Source: Nocardioides rubriscoriae (GTDB lineage: Bacteria; Actinomycetota; Actinomycetes; Propionibacteriales; Nocardioidaceae). Taken from it: a stretch of 64,000 nt of DNA. Position 1 is the first letter of the stretch. Each line of letters begins with the position of its first letter. Both the position numbers and the translations under genes were made by a program. Location: positions 186,001 through 250,000 of the forward strand of contig NZ_VIYJ01000005.1 of the NCBI RefSeq assembly GCF_008087085.1, given 5' to 3'. The notes beneath the pieces are model-generated. The model was given only the letters and a program-made list of their open reading frames with translations, had not been told where the DNA came from and searched no databases. Positions 1 through 11,502 of this stretch are shown here, piece after piece.

Positions 1-1209
<1,209 letters not shown>

Positions 1210-1252
1210 GAGTGGTGGTCAGCTCCTGCGACGGTGTGCGACGGTTTGGATG

Positions 1253-1266
1253 TCTTGACGTCAAGA
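1253..1266. promoter_or_regulatory. Perfect 14-bp palindrome overlapping the icd promoter
   Basis: TCTTGACGTCAAGA is its own reverse complement. On the minus strand TATCTT, a TANNNT-type -10 element, overlaps its edge, so a bound protein would block or modulate icd transcription. The regulator is unknown. Confidence 0.6.
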
Positions 1267-1386
1267 TACCTGACGTCGGTTGCCGCCGGTCAGCCTGGCA
1301 GCCTCTGGTCCCCCAGACCACCCCGCCGACCCCCTAGAGTCGGCAGTCAGGTTTCGCACCCGAGCACGAAGGGCAGGTCCGCGCCC

Positions 1387-2484
1387 ATGGACTCCACCAC
1401 CCCCGCACCACCGACCATGACCCAGAAGCTCCTCGCAGAGGCCATCGGCACGTTCGTGCTCGTCGTGCTCGGCGTGGGAGCCGCCTTCTTCGGCGGCGGT
1501 GACGTCGCCGCCATCGGCCTGGCCTTCGGCATCGCCATCGTCGCCATGGTCTACGCCTTCGGCCGAGTCTCCGGGGGCCACTTCAACCCCGCGGTCTCGG
1601 TCGGCGCCGCGCTCGGCGGCCGGATCTCGTGGAAGGACGCCGGGCTCTACTCCGCCGCGCAGTGCGCCGGGGCCTTCGTCGGCGGCCTGGTGCTGACGGT
1701 CATCGCCCTGGCCGGCGACATCGGCTACGAGCTCGGCGACCCGATCGGCGCCAACGGCTACGGCGACCAGGGCGGCGTCGCGCTGCTCGGGGCGCTGCTC
1801 ATCGAGCTGGTCCTGACCTTCATCTTCCTCGTCGTGATCCTCTCGGTCACCGACGAGCGCAACGAGCACCCCGCCCTGGCGCCGCTCGCGATCGGCCTGA
1901 CCCTCGCCGCCATCCACTTCGCCTCGATCGGCGCCGACGGGACCTCGGTCAACCCGGCCCGCTCCTTCGGTGTGGCGTTCTTCTCCGGTGGCGACGCGAT
2001 CCTCCAGCTCTGGCTGTTCATCGTGGGCCCGCTGCTCGGTGCCGCCGCGGCCGGCTTCGCCTACCCCGCGATCTTCGGCCACGCCAGCGACCCGGTGCCC
2101 GGCTCCGGCCTCAACTTCGCCGCCAAGCCCGGCGCTGCCGTCCCCGGCTACGGTGCCCCCGACCAGTTCCAGCAGCAGTGGAACCAGCCTGGCGGGTCGG
2201 CCTACCCCGGTGCGGCGTACGGCGGCTCCGCGACCCCCGACCCGGCCGCCTACCAGCAGCCCGGCAGCTACGCCGCGCCCGCCGCGCAGAGCACGCAGCA
2301 GCAGCCACAGGTCGAGCAGCCGATCATCCAGGACGGCTGGCAGTGGGACCCCCAGGCCCAGCAGTGGTTCCCCGCCCCCCAGCAGGCACCCCAGCCGCCG
2401 CAGACCCCGCAGGCACCCCAGCAGGGTGGCTGGCCGACGCCCGGGAGCGAGCAGACCCAGGTCCGCCCGCCCGACGGGGTCTGA
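1387..2484 (+). CDS. Aquaporin (AqpZ-like MIP channel) with long Gln/Pro-rich C-terminal tail
   Basis: Inner-membrane water channel of the major intrinsic protein family, 365 residues from ATG 1387. Six hydrophobic segments lie in residues 13-230. The two NPA boxes are HFNPAV (67-69) and SVNPARS (189-191). His177 in the fifth helix and Arg192 after the second NPA match the narrow water-selective filter of AqpZ rather than a glycerol facilitator. Residues 235-365 form a low-complexity Gln/Pro/Ala/Tyr tail that ends with a GWQWDPQAQQWFP motif resembling the W-x-DP modules of actinobacterial membrane proteins. Normal AqpZ is about 230 residues, so the tail is an addition. A TAGAGT -10 element lies at 1335-1340. 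Confidence 0.93.
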   Translation: MDSTTPAPPTMTQKLLAEAIGTFVLVVLGVGAAFFGGGDVAAIGLAFGIAIVAMVYAFGRVSGGHFNPAVSVGAALGGRISWKDAGLYSAAQCAGAFVGGLVLTVIALAGDIGYELGDPIGANGYGDQGGVALLGALLIELVLTFIFLVVILSVTDERNEHPALAPLAIGLTLAAIHFASIGADGTSVNPARSFGVAFFSGGDAILQLWLFIVGPLLGAAAAGFAYPAIFGHASDPVPGSGLNFAAKPGAAVPGYGAPDQFQQQWNQPGGSAYPGAAYGGSATPDPAAYQQPGSYAAPAAQSTQQQPQVEQPIIQDGWQWDPQAQQWFPAPQQAPQPPQTPQAPQQGGWPTPGSEQTQVRPPDGV

Positions 2485-2519
2485 CCCCCGCCCGACCCGC
2501 ACCACCCGCACGACCGCCT

Positions 2520-2533
2520 GGCCCGTCCGGGCC
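2520..2533. terminator. Weak GC hairpin between convergent genes
   Basis: GGCCCG-TC-CGGGCC forms a six-pair stem in the 54-base gap between the convergent aquaporin and lipoprotein genes. There is no T run, so termination activity is only plausible. Confidence 0.3.
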
Positions 2534-2538
2534 GGGGG

Positions 2539-3180
2539 CTACTCGCCCTCGGCCTGGCGGGCCAGCACCACGTCACCGGCCGTCGAGACCAGCTCGAGGC
2601 CCACGCCGCGGGTGTAGAGCTCCTGGGTGACCTCGTCGCCGGTGACGACCTCGAGGACCACGCGGGTCTCGTCGACCTCGACGACCGTGGCCCGCAGGTC
2701 CTCGGCGCCGACCGCCGCCCGGCGGAAGCCGTCCCCGACCCGCGGCCGGGCCGGCATGACGAGACCGGCCTCGGCCCCGTCGGTGCCGGCCGACCACTCT
2801 CCCTCGCGTCCCAGCCACCACACGTTGCCGGAGGTGTCCTGGGCGTAGAGGTCGGTCTCACCGGCCAGCGAGACCGCGGTGGTGGGCACCCCGGCGACGT
2901 CGGGGCCGTCGGTGACGACCCGCGTGACGAGCGCGCCCGCACCGTCGGCGTACGCCGCGTCGTCCAGCACGAACCACGGGTTGTCGATGGTGTCGACGAA
3001 GTCGACCGGGTCCGGCGAGGGCGTCGGTACGACGAGCCCGTCGACGCCCGCGGTCGCGATCGGGTCGGAGCCGGTGGAGCACCCGGCGGCACCGACCAGC
3101 ACGCAGACCGTCACCGCGGTCAGCGCCCACGAGCCCCACCTCGACCGGGCGGGGCCTCGTCGTACCGATCGTGATCGCAC
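2539..3180 (-). CDS. Secreted lipoprotein of unknown function
   Basis: A 213-residue lipoprotein from GTG 3180. The N-terminus is Arg-rich and is followed by a hydrophobic stretch ending in the lipobox VGAAGC (Cys34). The open frame extends further upstream to 3237, but the GTG gives a canonical lipoprotein signal and was preferred. The mature part contains DNPWFVL near residue 65 and [18 protein letters not shown] near residue 110. From memory these motifs recur in uncharacterised actinobacterial exported proteins; no enzyme residues are recognisable. It converges on the aquaporin gene and diverges from mdh. Function unknown. Confidence 0.75.
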   Translation of the reverse strand: MRSRSVRRGPARSRWGSWALTAVTVCVLVGAAGCSTGSDPIATAGVDGLVVPTPSPDPVDFVDTIDNPWFVLDDAAYADGAGALVTRVVTDGPDVAGVPTTAVSLAGETDLYAQDTSGNVWWLGREGEWSAGTDGAEAGLVMPARPRVGDGFRRAAVGAEDLRATVVEVDETRVVLEVVTGDEVTQELYTRGVGLELVSTAGDVVLARQAEGE

Positions 3181-3212
3181 GGCCCCATCGTCGCGCAGCC
3201 CCGCGCCGCTGC

Positions 3213-3218
3213 TAGCGT
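3213..3218 (+). promoter_or_regulatory. Predicted -10 element of mdh
   Basis: TAGCGT fits the TANNNT actinobacterial -10 and lies 44 bases before the mdh start, leaving room for a leader with an AGGAG ribosome-binding site at 3252-3256. Confidence 0.4.
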
Positions 3219-3261
3219 CGGGCGGCGTCAGCACCACTCTCTCTCGTCACCAGGAGTCCTC

Positions 3262-4248
3262 GTGAGCTCTGCTCCGTTGAAGGTCGCCGTCACCGGCGCC
3301 GCCGGCCAGATCGGCTACAGCCTGCTCTTCCGTCTCGCGAGCGGCGCGCTCACGGGCGACCGCCCCATCGAGCTGCGCCTGCTCGAGATCACCCCGGCGC
3401 TCAAGGCGCTCGAGGGCGTCGTGATGGAGCTCGACGACTGCGCGTTCCCCGGCCTGGCCGGCGTCGAGATCGGCGACGACGCGGAGAAGATGTTCGACGG
3501 CGTCAACCTGGCCCTGCTCGTCGGTGCCCGCCCGCGCGGTCCCGGCATGGAGCGCGGCGACCTGCTCTCGGCCAACGGCGCGATCTTCACCGCCCAGGGC
3601 AAGGCCCTCAACGCGGTCGCGGCCGACGACGTGCGCATCGGGGTCACCGGCAACCCGGCCAACACCAACGCCCTCATCGCGCTCAAGAACGCCCCCGACA
3701 TCCCGGCCGAGCGCTTCTCGGCCCTCACGCGTCTCGACCACAACCGCGCGATCTCGCAGCTCGCGGCCAAGACCGGCGCCCCCGTCACCGACATCACCAA
3801 GATGACGATCTGGGGCAACCACTCCGCGACCCAGTACCCCGACCTGTTCCACGCCGAGGTCGGCGGGCGCAACGCCGCCGAGGTCGTCGGTGACCAGGAC
3901 TGGCTCGAGAACACCTTCATCCCGACCGTCGCCAAGCGCGGCGCCGCGATCATCGAGGCGCGCGGCTCGTCCTCGGCCGCCTCGGCCGCGTCGGCCACCG
4001 TCGACGCCGCCCGCGACTGGCTCTTCGGCTCCGCCGAGGGCGACTGGGTCTCGATGGCGGTCGTCTCCGACGGCTCCTACGGCGTCCCCGAGGGCCTGGT
4101 GTCGTCGTTCCCCGTCACCACCAAGGACGGCGACTGGGAGATCGTCCAGGGCCTCGAGATCGACGACTTCTCGCGCACCCGCATCGACGCCTCGACCGCC
4201 GAGCTGGCCGACGAGCGCGCCGCGGTCACCGAGCTCGGCCTGATCTGA
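3262..4248 (+). CDS. mdh: Malate dehydrogenase
   Basis: Cytoplasmic TCA enzyme interconverting malate and oxaloacetate with NAD. It has 328 residues from GTG 3262, preceded by AGGAG six bases upstream. The Rossmann loop is [10 protein letters not shown] (11-20). Substrate-binding arginines sit in [12 protein letters not shown] (88-99). The catalytic pair is Asp159 (TRLDHNR) and His187 (IWGNHS). Length and motifs match the cytosolic-type family common in actinobacteria. It is transcribed alone and closed by a strong terminator at 4266. The DUF3017 and folD pair converges on it. Confidence 0.97.
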   Translation: MSSAPLKVAVTGAAGQIGYSLLFRLASGALTGDRPIELRLLEITPALKALEGVVMELDDCAFPGLAGVEIGDDAEKMFDGVNLALLVGARPRGPGMERGDLLSANGAIFTAQGKALNAVAADDVRIGVTGNPANTNALIALKNAPDIPAERFSALTRLDHNRAISQLAAKTGAPVTDITKMTIWGNHSATQYPDLFHAEVGGRNAAEVVGDQDWLENTFIPTVAKRGAAIIEARGSSSAASAASATVDAARDWLFGSAEGDWVSMAVVSDGSYGVPEGLVSSFPVTTKDGDWEIVQGLEIDDFSRTRIDASTAELADERAAVTELGLI

Positions 4249-4265
4249 GCCACCCGGCCCCACCT

Positions 4266-4307
4266 CACCGACGCTGCCGCTCACCGCGGCGGCGTCGGTG
4301 TCTTTTT
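4266..4307 (+). terminator. Rho-independent terminator after mdh
   Basis: Nine-pair stem CACCGACGC (4266-4274) with GCGTCGGTG (4292-4300), extended by inner GC pairs and followed by TCTTTTT. This is the clearest intrinsic terminator on the plus strand of the window. Confidence 0.9.
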
Positions 4308-4319
4308 GCGCCAGGCAGG

Positions 4320-4784
4320 TCAGACCGGCGGCTGGTCGGGGATCGACCCCGCGAGCCACCACAGCACCGCCGCGACGGTCACCAGCATCACCACGTCGAC
4401 CATGCGGTGGCGTACGGCGAGCATGCCGGCGTCGCGCTGCGGCAGGACCAGGCGCATCAGCCCGGCCGCGCCGAGCCCGGCGGCCAGCACGCGCACCCCG
4501 ACCCGCCAGTCGCCGCCGTAGGTGATCACCAGGGCCGTGACCGCCGCGGCCAGGACGGCCAGGTAGAAGGCACCGCCGACCGTGGACGGGTAGCGGCGCG
4601 GCGCGGGCTCGTCGTGCTCCTGCAGGTCGGCGCCGTCGGCGTCGCGCGATTCGACCTCGGGCTCCGGGTCCTCGGCGACCGCAGGGTGCGCCGGGTCGAC
4701 AGGCTCGGCGGGCTCAGCGGGCTCGTCCGGGTCGTCCGGCTGCGGGGGCGGGGCCGGCTCGGGAGGGCCGGCGAGATCGTTCAC
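4320..4784 (-). CDS. DUF3017 membrane protein
   Basis: A 154-residue protein from GTG 4784, five bases after the folD stop, so the two are almost certainly co-transcribed. Residues 1-75 are an acidic Pro/Glu/Asp-rich tail. Residues 80-154 hold about three membrane segments, including FYLAVLAAAVTALVI and MLVTVAAVLWWLAGS. The layout and its position directly after folD match the DUF3017 family of actinobacteria. No biochemical role is established. Its 3' end faces the mdh terminator. Confidence 0.82.
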   Translation of the reverse strand: MNDLAGPPEPAPPPQPDDPDEPAEPAEPVDPAHPAVAEDPEPEVESRDADGADLQEHDEPAPRRYPSTVGGAFYLAVLAAAVTALVITYGGDWRVGVRVLAAGLGAAGLMRLVLPQRDAGMLAVRHRMVDVVMLVTVAAVLWWLAGSIPDQPPV

Positions 4785-4789
4785 GGGGA

Positions 4790-5650
4790 TCAGGACGCGG
4801 AGCTGTTCTCGAGGACCAGCTCGGCGCGGGCCACGATGTTGGACAGCAGCATCGCCCGCGTCATGGGGCCGACGCCTCCGGGGTTGGGCGAGACCCAGCC
4901 GGCGACGTCCCACACGTCGTCGGCGAGGTCGCCGGCGATCTTGCCGTCGACGCGCGAGACGCCGACGTCGAGCAGCGCGGCGCCGGGCTTGACCATGTCG
5001 GCGGTGATCAGGCCGGGGACGCCGGCGGCCGCGATGACGACGTCGGCCCGGCGCACGTGGTCGGCCAGGTCGCGGGTGCCGGTGTGGCACAGGGTCGTGG
5101 TGGCGTTCTCGGAGCGGCGGGTCAGCAGCAGCCCGAGCGGCCGGCCGACGGTGAGCCCGCGACCGACGACCACGACGTCGGCGCCCCGGAGCTCGACGCC
5201 GTGGCGGCGCAGCAGCTCGATGCAGCCGATGGGGGTGCACGGCAGGGGGCCGGCCTCGCCGAGGACGAGCTTGCCGAGGTTGACGGGGTGCAGGCCGTCG
5301 ACGTCCTTGTCGGGGTCGACGCGCGACAGCAGCCGGAACTCGTCGAGCCCGGTGGGCTGCTGGACCAGGAAGCCCGTGCAGGACGGGTCAGCGTTGAGAC
5401 GGTCGATCTCGGCCTCGACCTCGGCCTGGGTGGCCGTGGCCGGGAGGTCGACACGGATCGACTCGATGCCGATCTCGGCGCAGTCCTTGTGCTTGGCGCC
5501 GACGTACCAGTGCGAGCCGGGGTCGTCGCCGACCAGGACCGTGCCGAGGCCGGGCACCACGCCGCGCCCGCGCAGCCGGGCGACCCGCTCGGTGAGCTCG
5601 GCCTTGATGGTCTTGAGGGTGGCGGTGCCGTCGAGCTTCTGCGCTGTCAC
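4790..5650 (-). CDS. folD: Bifunctional methylenetetrahydrofolate dehydrogenase / methenyl-THF cyclohydrolase
   Basis: Cytoplasmic one-carbon enzyme interconverting 5,10-methylene-THF and 10-formyl-THF with NADP, 286 residues from ATG 5650. The catalytic region has [18 protein letters not shown] (Tyr and Lys of the family). [25 protein letters not shown] and the C-terminal [10 protein letters not shown] are all present. The usual VQLPLP motif is changed to VQQPTG, keeping the Gln but losing the following Leu-Pro-Leu. The product supplies the formyl donor used by purH and purN, encoded about 6-8 kb away. It precedes the DUF3017 gene by five bases. Confidence 0.96.
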   Translation of the reverse strand: MTAQKLDGTATLKTIKAELTERVARLRGRGVVPGLGTVLVGDDPGSHWYVGAKHKDCAEIGIESIRVDLPATATQAEVEAEIDRLNADPSCTGFLVQQPTGLDEFRLLSRVDPDKDVDGLHPVNLGKLVLGEAGPLPCTPIGCIELLRRHGVELRGADVVVVGRGLTVGRPLGLLLTRRSENATTTLCHTGTRDLADHVRRADVVIAAAGVPGLITADMVKPGAALLDVGVSRVDGKIAGDLADDVWDVAGWVSPNPGGVGPMTRAMLLSNIVARAELVLENSSAS

Positions 5651-5712
5651 GGGCCTCAGTGTAGGGACGGGCCGGAGGCCGTGCGGCCCCCGACCCGCCC
5701 GGTGCGCCCGGC

Positions 5713-8700
5713 TCAGTCGTCGTCGACGATCGTCCCCGTCGCCGACGCCCTGGCGAGCACGCCGCCGACCACCTTGCCCAGGGTCAGCGCCAGCCGCTCG
5801 TTGCGCTCGTCGAGCCGGTCACCCACCACCGTGACCCGCAGGGTGCCCTTGAGGGACCCCGCCGGGATCGTGAGCCGACCCGACGCCGAGCGGAAGTCCT
5901 TGCCCGCCTTGGCCGTCAGCCCCTTCGTGCGCCACGTGAAGCCCACCGGTGCGGTGCCGGCCCGGTCGAGCACGACCCGGAAGACCAGCCGGCGCGTGCC
6001 TCGGTCGCCCTCCTTGACCTTGGCCGCCTTGACCGTGACGACCGGCTTCACCACCGGTGGGGTGGTCGGCAGGTCGTCGTCGAGGATCGTCCCGGTGGCC
6101 GTGGCGGTCGCGAGGACGGCGTTGGTCGGTGACGACACGGTGACCTCGACGGTCTCGTCGGGCTCGTCGGAGCCGTCGTCGGTCACCGGCACCTCGACCA
6201 GCTGGGTCGCCGGGTCGCCCGGCGACCACGTCAGCGTCCGCGAGACCGCGGCGTGGTCGACCCCCGTCGTGGCCGTGCCGCCGGTCGTGTCGACCTGCAC
6301 GCTGTAGGTGGTGTCGGGGTCCGGGTCGGCGAGGGTGACCGGGAACTGCAGCGAGCCGCCGCTCTCGGTCACCGATGCTGCCGGGCTGATCGCGACGGTC
6401 GGCGCGAGGGCCAGGATCCGTGCGGTGACCGGGGCGCTGACCGGCACCGTCGCGGCCGTCGCCGCGACCGTGAAGGTCTCCTCCGGCTCGGCGACCCCGT
6501 CGGCGACGACCGGCACGAGGACGTGCTGCGTGGCCGGGTCGCCGGGGTTCCAGGTGAGGGTGACCGGGGTCGCGGTGAAGTCGTCGGGTGCCGTGGCCGT
6601 GCCGTCGGTCGTGCCGAGGGTCACCGTCTCGGTGCCGCCGTCGGGGTCGAGCAGGGTCACCGGGACGTCGAGCACGCCGCCCTCGCCGACCGGCGCCGGC
6701 GGCGTGACGACCACCGAGGGACTCGCCGGACCGCAGACCCGGGCCGGGGGCTGCGCGGTGATGCCCCAGGAGGTCAGCGTGCCGGTGTCGAGGTTGGCGT
6801 TGTCGCTGACTTTGAGGGTCCAGGTGCCGGCCAGCGGCTGCCCGTCGACGGTCGCGAAGGACGTGACCGGCCGGAAGAGCCCGGTGTAGGGCGCGCCGCC
6901 GGCCGCCGGCGCGGCCGCGGCCGCGTCGCTGAACTCCGTGCCCATCAGGTTGTCGCCGGAGTTGCCGGCGCCTCCGATCCGCGAGAAGAGCGTGAGCACC
7001 GTGCCGGACGGGGTCGTCACCGTCGCCGAGAGGTCGCCGTCAAACGTGTGGGTGACGGCGAGCCGCACCACGAGCCGGCTCAGCGTGTCGTCCGAGGGAG
7101 GCACGACCAGGGTCGAGGTGACCCCGGCGGGGGTGTTGTCCGGGATGGCCTTCGGGACGTCGGTGGAGGTCGCGGTGACGTCGGCGACCGGCGACCCCAG
7201 CGACAGGCGCAGTCGCTCGACGATGCTCTGGCCGCCCGCGGTGTAGGTGTGCTCGAGCACGACGGCGGTGCTGCACGCGGGCGAGGTGTCGATCCGGACC
7301 TGGTAGGCCCTGCGGTTCGAGACGGTCTGCCCGGGTGTGATCACGCCGAACCCGGAGCTGCCCTGCAGCACGCTCGCGGAGCCGCTCACGACCGTGAGGG
7401 TCCCGGTGCCGGCCGGTAGCTCGAGGGTGCCGGTGTCGGTGACGGAGGCCTCGACGGTGACGACCTCGCCCGGGTCGACGGTCGTGCCGGCGTCGTCGGA
7501 CTCCGCGAAGGTCAGGCCCGCGGCGCCCGCGACCGCCGTCGGCGTCTCGTCGGTGTTGGAGACGGTGAGCGCGAAGTCCTGCTCGAGCGGTCCGCCCGAG
7601 CCCGGGAGGGCGTCGCCCGCGATGTTGGTGGCGACGACCCGCACCGAGACGGGGCCGCTGGTGCCGGCGGGCAGGAAGACGCTCTCGAGGTTGTTCTTGG
7701 CGTCTGCGCTGCCGCCGGTGGCCGACAGTCCGTCGGTCCCGAAGACGTTGCCCCGGTAGGTCAGCCCGCCCGCGGTCACCTCGAGGTCGAGGTCGTTGAC
7801 GTAGGCGTTGCCCACCGTGGGACCGGCCGCGTCGGTCCACGCGAGCGTGACTCGCACGGGCTGGGTCGTGTCGTGCACCGTCCCGGCACGCACGCGGCTC
7901 TGCCCGGAGGCGGTGAAGGTCACGGCCTGGTCGCTGACCAGCCGGTGCGGGGCGTCCTCGAAGAGTGCGCCGAGGTCGGGGACGCCGTAGCCCTGGCTGT
8001 TGCTGGGCAGCACGTCGCCGGTGCCGAGCCCGCCGTCGAGGTAGCGGGGGGTGTTGGCCAGCAGCGCCTTGAGCATCGCGGGGCTGGCCGTGGCCCCGGG
8101 GGCGAGCACCCGGCCGTAGTAGTTCTGCAGCAGCGAGGCCGCACCGGCGACCGCCGGTGTCGAGTGCGAGGTGCCGGACGACCACGTGTAGAGCGTCTGG
8201 CCCACGGGGTAGTAGTTGCCCTGGCCGGCGGCGGGGCCGCAGACGCCGGTGCCGTTGAAGCCCGGGTCCTGCGAGGCCGGGCCCTGCACGTGCGTCCCGG
8301 CGGCCACGAGCTCGGGCTTGACCCGGCCGTCGTCGGTCGGGCCACGGCTGGAGAAGGTCGCGATGTCGGAGTCGCTGTCGCCGTCGGCGGTCGCGCACCC
8401 GTCGGGGGTGCCCTGGTCCCGGACGTTCTCGGTGGCCCCGACGGTGAGCACGTTCTTGGCGGTGCCGGGTGAGCCGATCGTGTTGGCGCCGCTCCCGGCG
8501 TTGCCGGCGCTGAAGACGTGGAGCAGCTCCTGGTCGCCGGGGTCGACGGAGGAGGCGTCGCGGGTCAGCAGGTCGTAGGCGCGTGCGCTGGCGTCGTAGG
8601 CGCCGCCGACGTTGGCCCCCCAGGAGTTGGTGCTGATGCCGGCGCCGGTCGACCACACCCGTGCCACGACCCCGGCGTCCGTGCCGGAGCAGCCGGAGAT

Positions 8701-9879
8701 CGAGTAGGGACCCGAGTTCGCGAAGATCTTCACCCCGCCGAGACGCCCGTACGGCGACACCCCGAGGCCGCGCTGGTAGCCGCCCGCGTCGGCGAACGTG
8801 GCACCGACCCGGTCGCTGTAGCCACCGACGATGCCGGCGTTGAGGTTGCCGTGGCCCCCCACGGCGTTGGCCGTGGCGTCGGTGGTGCAGTTGGCGTTGC
8901 TGAGCAGGCGCGAGTTGTTGTCGGAGCCGTTGCCGAGCTCGTAGAAGTCGGCGTGCACCGGCGTGGTGCTGCCGTTGTCGATGCCGTCGTCGACGACCAC
9001 GACCTTCGGGTACGCCGCCGGGTCGGTCGGGAAGCCCTTCTCGGCGAGCCACGCGAGGTAGCCCGGTCCGGTGGGCACCGTCTTGCCACCGACGGTCTGC
9101 ACGTTGCCGGCCAGCAGCTGGTCCTGCACCTCGTCGTCGAGCGTCGGGGCGACGTAAGGCTCCACGTTGACCACCGGGGCCATCGACGCGATCTCGTCGA
9201 GGCGCCCGACCGGCACGCGCACCGAGGTCGTGACCAGGCCGCCGAGGTCGTAGGCCGGCGAGAGCACCTCGCGGCCGGCGCTGACCGCGCTCAGCGCCGC
9301 GTCGCCGTCGGGACCCGAGACCGCCTGGACCGTGACGTCGACCGGGCCCGCGTCGGGGGCCTGCTTGCCCCGCAGGGGCGGCGCCAGCCGGTAGTAGGGG
9401 TCGAAGGGCCCGCTGTAGCGGGTGTAGGCGGTCGTGTCGGCCTGGCGCTCGAGGGCGGCTGCCCCGGACCCGGTGGTCCACACGAGGTAGGAGTTGTCGG
9501 GGACGTAGGTGACCACGGTGCCCAGCCGGGCGAGCCCGGCGTACCACGACGGGCGGACCGGTCCGCTGAACTGCACGAGCCGCAGCTGACGGCCCGACGT
9601 GGGACCCGCGGCCAGCGTGGGCGGCGGCGGGGGCCCGCCCTTGCCGGTGTCGAGGCTGGCGTCGCGCAGCCGGATCGCCGGGCGTGCGTGGTCCGGGCCG
9701 GCAGGCACGACCTGCGGCTGCGGTGCCGCCGGCGGCGCGGGCTGCGCGGCGACGGTCGGACGCGCCGCCGCGCTGGCGTCGGTGGCGCCCGGAAGGGTCG
9801 TGAGCGTGGTCAGCGGCAGGGCCAGGACGGGTGCGAGCACCCACCACCTCGGACGGGGACGGAGGGCCGGCAGCGACAT
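5713..9879 (-). CDS. Secreted S8 (subtilisin-like) serine peptidase with P-domain and Calx-beta repeats
   Basis: A 1388-residue exported protease. A signal peptide (1-38) is followed by a Pro/Ala-rich linker and an N-terminal propeptide-like region to about 270. The peptidase domain carries the triad Asp297 (VVVVDDGID), His343 (GGHGNLNAG) and Ser571 (GTSHSTP), with oxyanion Asn460 (SAGNAG). A beta-rich region (650-900) is followed by a proprotein-convertase P-domain (about 905-1044, ending [10 protein letters not shown]) and three Calx-beta-like repeats (about 1055-1150, 1155-1265, 1275-1388), each closing with a DDD-type motif. There is no sorting signal, so it is probably released or held by its repeats. 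The substrate is unknown. Confidence 0.93.
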   Translation of the reverse strand: MSLPALRPRPRWWVLAPVLALPLTTLTTLPGATDASAAARPTVAAQPAPPAAPQPQVVPAGPDHARPAIRLRDASLDTGKGGPPPPPTLAAGPTSGRQLRLVQFSGPVRPSWYAGLARLGTVVTYVPDNSYLVWTTGSGAAALERQADTTAYTRYSGPFDPYYRLAPPLRGKQAPDAGPVDVTVQAVSGPDGDAALSAVSAGREVLSPAYDLGGLVTTSVRVPVGRLDEIASMAPVVNVEPYVAPTLDDEVQDQLLAGNVQTVGGKTVPTGPGYLAWLAEKGFPTDPAAYPKVVVVDDGIDNGSTTPVHADFYELGNGSDNNSRLLSNANCTTDATANAVGGHGNLNAGIVGGYSDRVGATFADAGGYQRGLGVSPYGRLGGVKIFANSGPYSISGCSGTDAGVVARVWSTGAGISTNSWGANVGGAYDASARAYDLLTRDASSVDPGDQELLHVFSAGNAGSGANTIGSPGTAKNVLTVGATENVRDQGTPDGCATADGDSDSDIATFSSRGPTDDGRVKPELVAAGTHVQGPASQDPGFNGTGVCGPAAGQGNYYPVGQTLYTWSSGTSHSTPAVAGAASLLQNYYGRVLAPGATASPAMLKALLANTPRYLDGGLGTGDVLPSNSQGYGVPDLGALFEDAPHRLVSDQAVTFTASGQSRVRAGTVHDTTQPVRVTLAWTDAAGPTVGNAYVNDLDLEVTAGGLTYRGNVFGTDGLSATGGSADAKNNLESVFLPAGTSGPVSVRVVATNIAGDALPGSGGPLEQDFALTVSNTDETPTAVAGAAGLTFAESDDAGTTVDPGEVVTVEASVTDTGTLELPAGTGTLTVVSGSASVLQGSSGFGVITPGQTVSNRRAYQVRIDTSPACSTAVVLEHTYTAGGQSIVERLRLSLGSPVADVTATSTDVPKAIPDNTPAGVTSTLVVPPSDDTLSRLVVRLAVTHTFDGDLSATVTTPSGTVLTLFSRIGGAGNSGDNLMGTEFSDAAAAAPAAGGAPYTGLFRPVTSFATVDGQPLAGTWTLKVSDNANLDTGTLTSWGITAQPPARVCGPASPSVVVTPPAPVGEGGVLDVPVTLLDPDGGTETVTLGTTDGTATAPDDFTATPVTLTWNPGDPATQHVLVPVVADGVAEPEETFTVAATAATVPVSAPVTARILALAPTVAISPAASVTESGGSLQFPVTLADPDPDTTYSVQVDTTGGTATTGVDHAAVSRTLTWSPGDPATQLVEVPVTDDGSDEPDETVEVTVSSPTNAVLATATATGTILDDDLPTTPPVVKPVVTVKAAKVKEGDRGTRRLVFRVVLDRAGTAPVGFTWRTKGLTAKAGKDFRSASGRLTIPAGSLKGTLRVTVVGDRLDERNERLALTLGKVVGGVLARASATGTIVDDD

Positions 9880-10024
9880 GGAGGGTCCTAGGGAGTGGGA
9901 GACGGGGTCGCCCGCAGCCCCCGAGAGTGCGGTGCCCGCCGAGTCAAGCAGCCGCCACCCGACCAGGTCACTGGCCCGATCGGGGCATGGACGAGCCGTC
10001 GCCGAGCCCTCCGGCCGTACGGCC

Positions 10025-11263
10025 TCAGACTCCGACCGGCGCTCCGACCGCGACCAGGTGGCGCTCCGCGGCGCGCGCCGCCGGGTGCGCCACGACGGCC
10101 GCCGTCACGGCGATGACGGCGATCACCGCCCAGCCCGGGGCGCCCCACTGCAGCGCGAGGAAGGTGAACAGTGCCGGGCAGACGATCGACTCGACCTGCC
10201 CGCCCATCCCCCACACCCCCTGGTAGTCGCCGAGCCTGCGGTGGTCGGACAGCTCGGAGGCGAACCCCCAGCTCGCCGCCGATTGCCACAGCTCGGCGCC
10301 GGTGATGGTGACGTGGCCGGCCCAGATGAGCACGATCGAGAGCCACCCGGCCGTCTCGTGGGTGAGGCTGATGACCAGGCACGACACGACGAACGCCCAG
10401 CCCGACCACCGGACGGCCCGCAGCGCGCCGGGGACCGTCTCGGAGCCGCGCGAGGCGCGGACCTGCAGCAGCACCGCCAGGACGGTGTTGGTGCCGAACA
10501 GCCACGCGAGCAGCTGGTGCGGGGCGTCGGTGCGCTCGACCAGCCACAGCGGCACCACGACGTTGAGGAGCACCTGGTTGGACTGCAGCGCGCCGTTGCA
10601 CAGCGACAGCAGCACGAAACCGCGGTTGCGCAGCGCGGCCGGGCCGGCGAGCTCGAGGTCGCCCCGGGCCCGGGCGGGCCGCTCGACGGTCGGCAGGAAC
10701 GCGATCATCGCGGCGTTGACCACCAGCAGGGCGCCGGTGAGCAGGGGCACCGCGACGATCGCCTCGCGAGAGCCGATGCCGAGGGCGACACCGCCGGCAC
10801 CCGCGCCGAGGGTGTAGCCGACGTTGCGGGCGGCCCGCATGTAGGCCATCGCCCGCACCCGCGTCTCGCGCGGGAACACCGCGATCCGGTAGACCTCGCG
10901 CGCCGAGCGCGCCGCGGTCTCGACCGTGGCCAGCACCGCCAGCATCGCGACGAACGCCGCGAAGCTGCCGATCAGCGGCCACGCCAGGTAGAGCCCGGCC
11001 TCGAGCAGCGAGGCCACCACCCACAGCAGCTTGGCCCCGACGACGTCGGTGAGCCGCCCCAGCGGGATCGACAGCGCCAGGCTGACCGCGGCCGCCACCG
11101 ACATCCCGAGACCGACCTGCGCGCCGCTGAGGCCGACGACCTGCGTGAAGAACACCGCCGTGCCGGTCAGGAACGACCCCGTCGCGAACGCCGACAGCAC
11201 GCACTGCAGCGCCAGGTCACGCTCGAGCTTGGTCTTCGGCACGATCCCCGTCAGCACACCCAC
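10025..11263 (-). CDS. MFS transporter
   Basis: A 412-residue integral membrane protein with about 11-12 hydrophobic segments, from ATG 11263. The loop between helices 2 and 3 carries the MFS motif-A-like GRLTDVVGAK. The first half includes AREVYRIAVFPRETRVRAMAYMRAAR, which resembles drug-efflux type MFS proteins. The substrate cannot be told. It stands alone between the subtilase and purH, both on the same strand, with 239 bases before purH that contain a dispersed repeat. Confidence 0.88.
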   Translation of the reverse strand: MGVLTGIVPKTKLERDLALQCVLSAFATGSFLTGTAVFFTQVVGLSGAQVGLGMSVAAAVSLALSIPLGRLTDVVGAKLLWVVASLLEAGLYLAWPLIGSFAAFVAMLAVLATVETAARSAREVYRIAVFPRETRVRAMAYMRAARNVGYTLGAGAGGVALGIGSREAIVAVPLLTGALLVVNAAMIAFLPTVERPARARGDLELAGPAALRNRGFVLLSLCNGALQSNQVLLNVVVPLWLVERTDAPHQLLAWLFGTNTVLAVLLQVRASRGSETVPGALRAVRWSGWAFVVSCLVISLTHETAGWLSIVLIWAGHVTITGAELWQSAASWGFASELSDHRRLGDYQGVWGMGGQVESIVCPALFTFLALQWGAPGWAVIAVIAVTAAVVAHPAARAAERHLVAVGAPVGV

Positions 11264-11439
11264 TCGCGGATCCTCTCAACCCCCGTCCACCGCTTTTCCG
11301 CCGACCTCTCCAGGCCCACGGCGGGCGTGATGGGACGAGGTGAGTGGGCCTAGGCGCCCTGACCACCGCCAGCCCGGGCCACACGGCGCACGTCGCGGCG
11401 GGCGGCCCGCCGAGCTGGTCGCGGCCGCACTGCCAGGCA

Positions 11440-11498
11440 GGCGGCAGCACTACCAGGCGGTGCGGCTGCGCGGCTCGAGGCCACCCGTCCGCGACCAG
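11440..11498. repeat. Dispersed repeat, copy A
   Basis: This 59-base stretch begins GGCGGCAGCACTACCAGGCG and ends TCCGCGACCAG. It matches, with scattered changes, the reverse complement of 42062-42121. Both copies are intergenic. The rest of 11264-11502 holds nothing I can identify. Confidence 0.5.
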
Positions 11499-11502
11499 TC
11501 GA

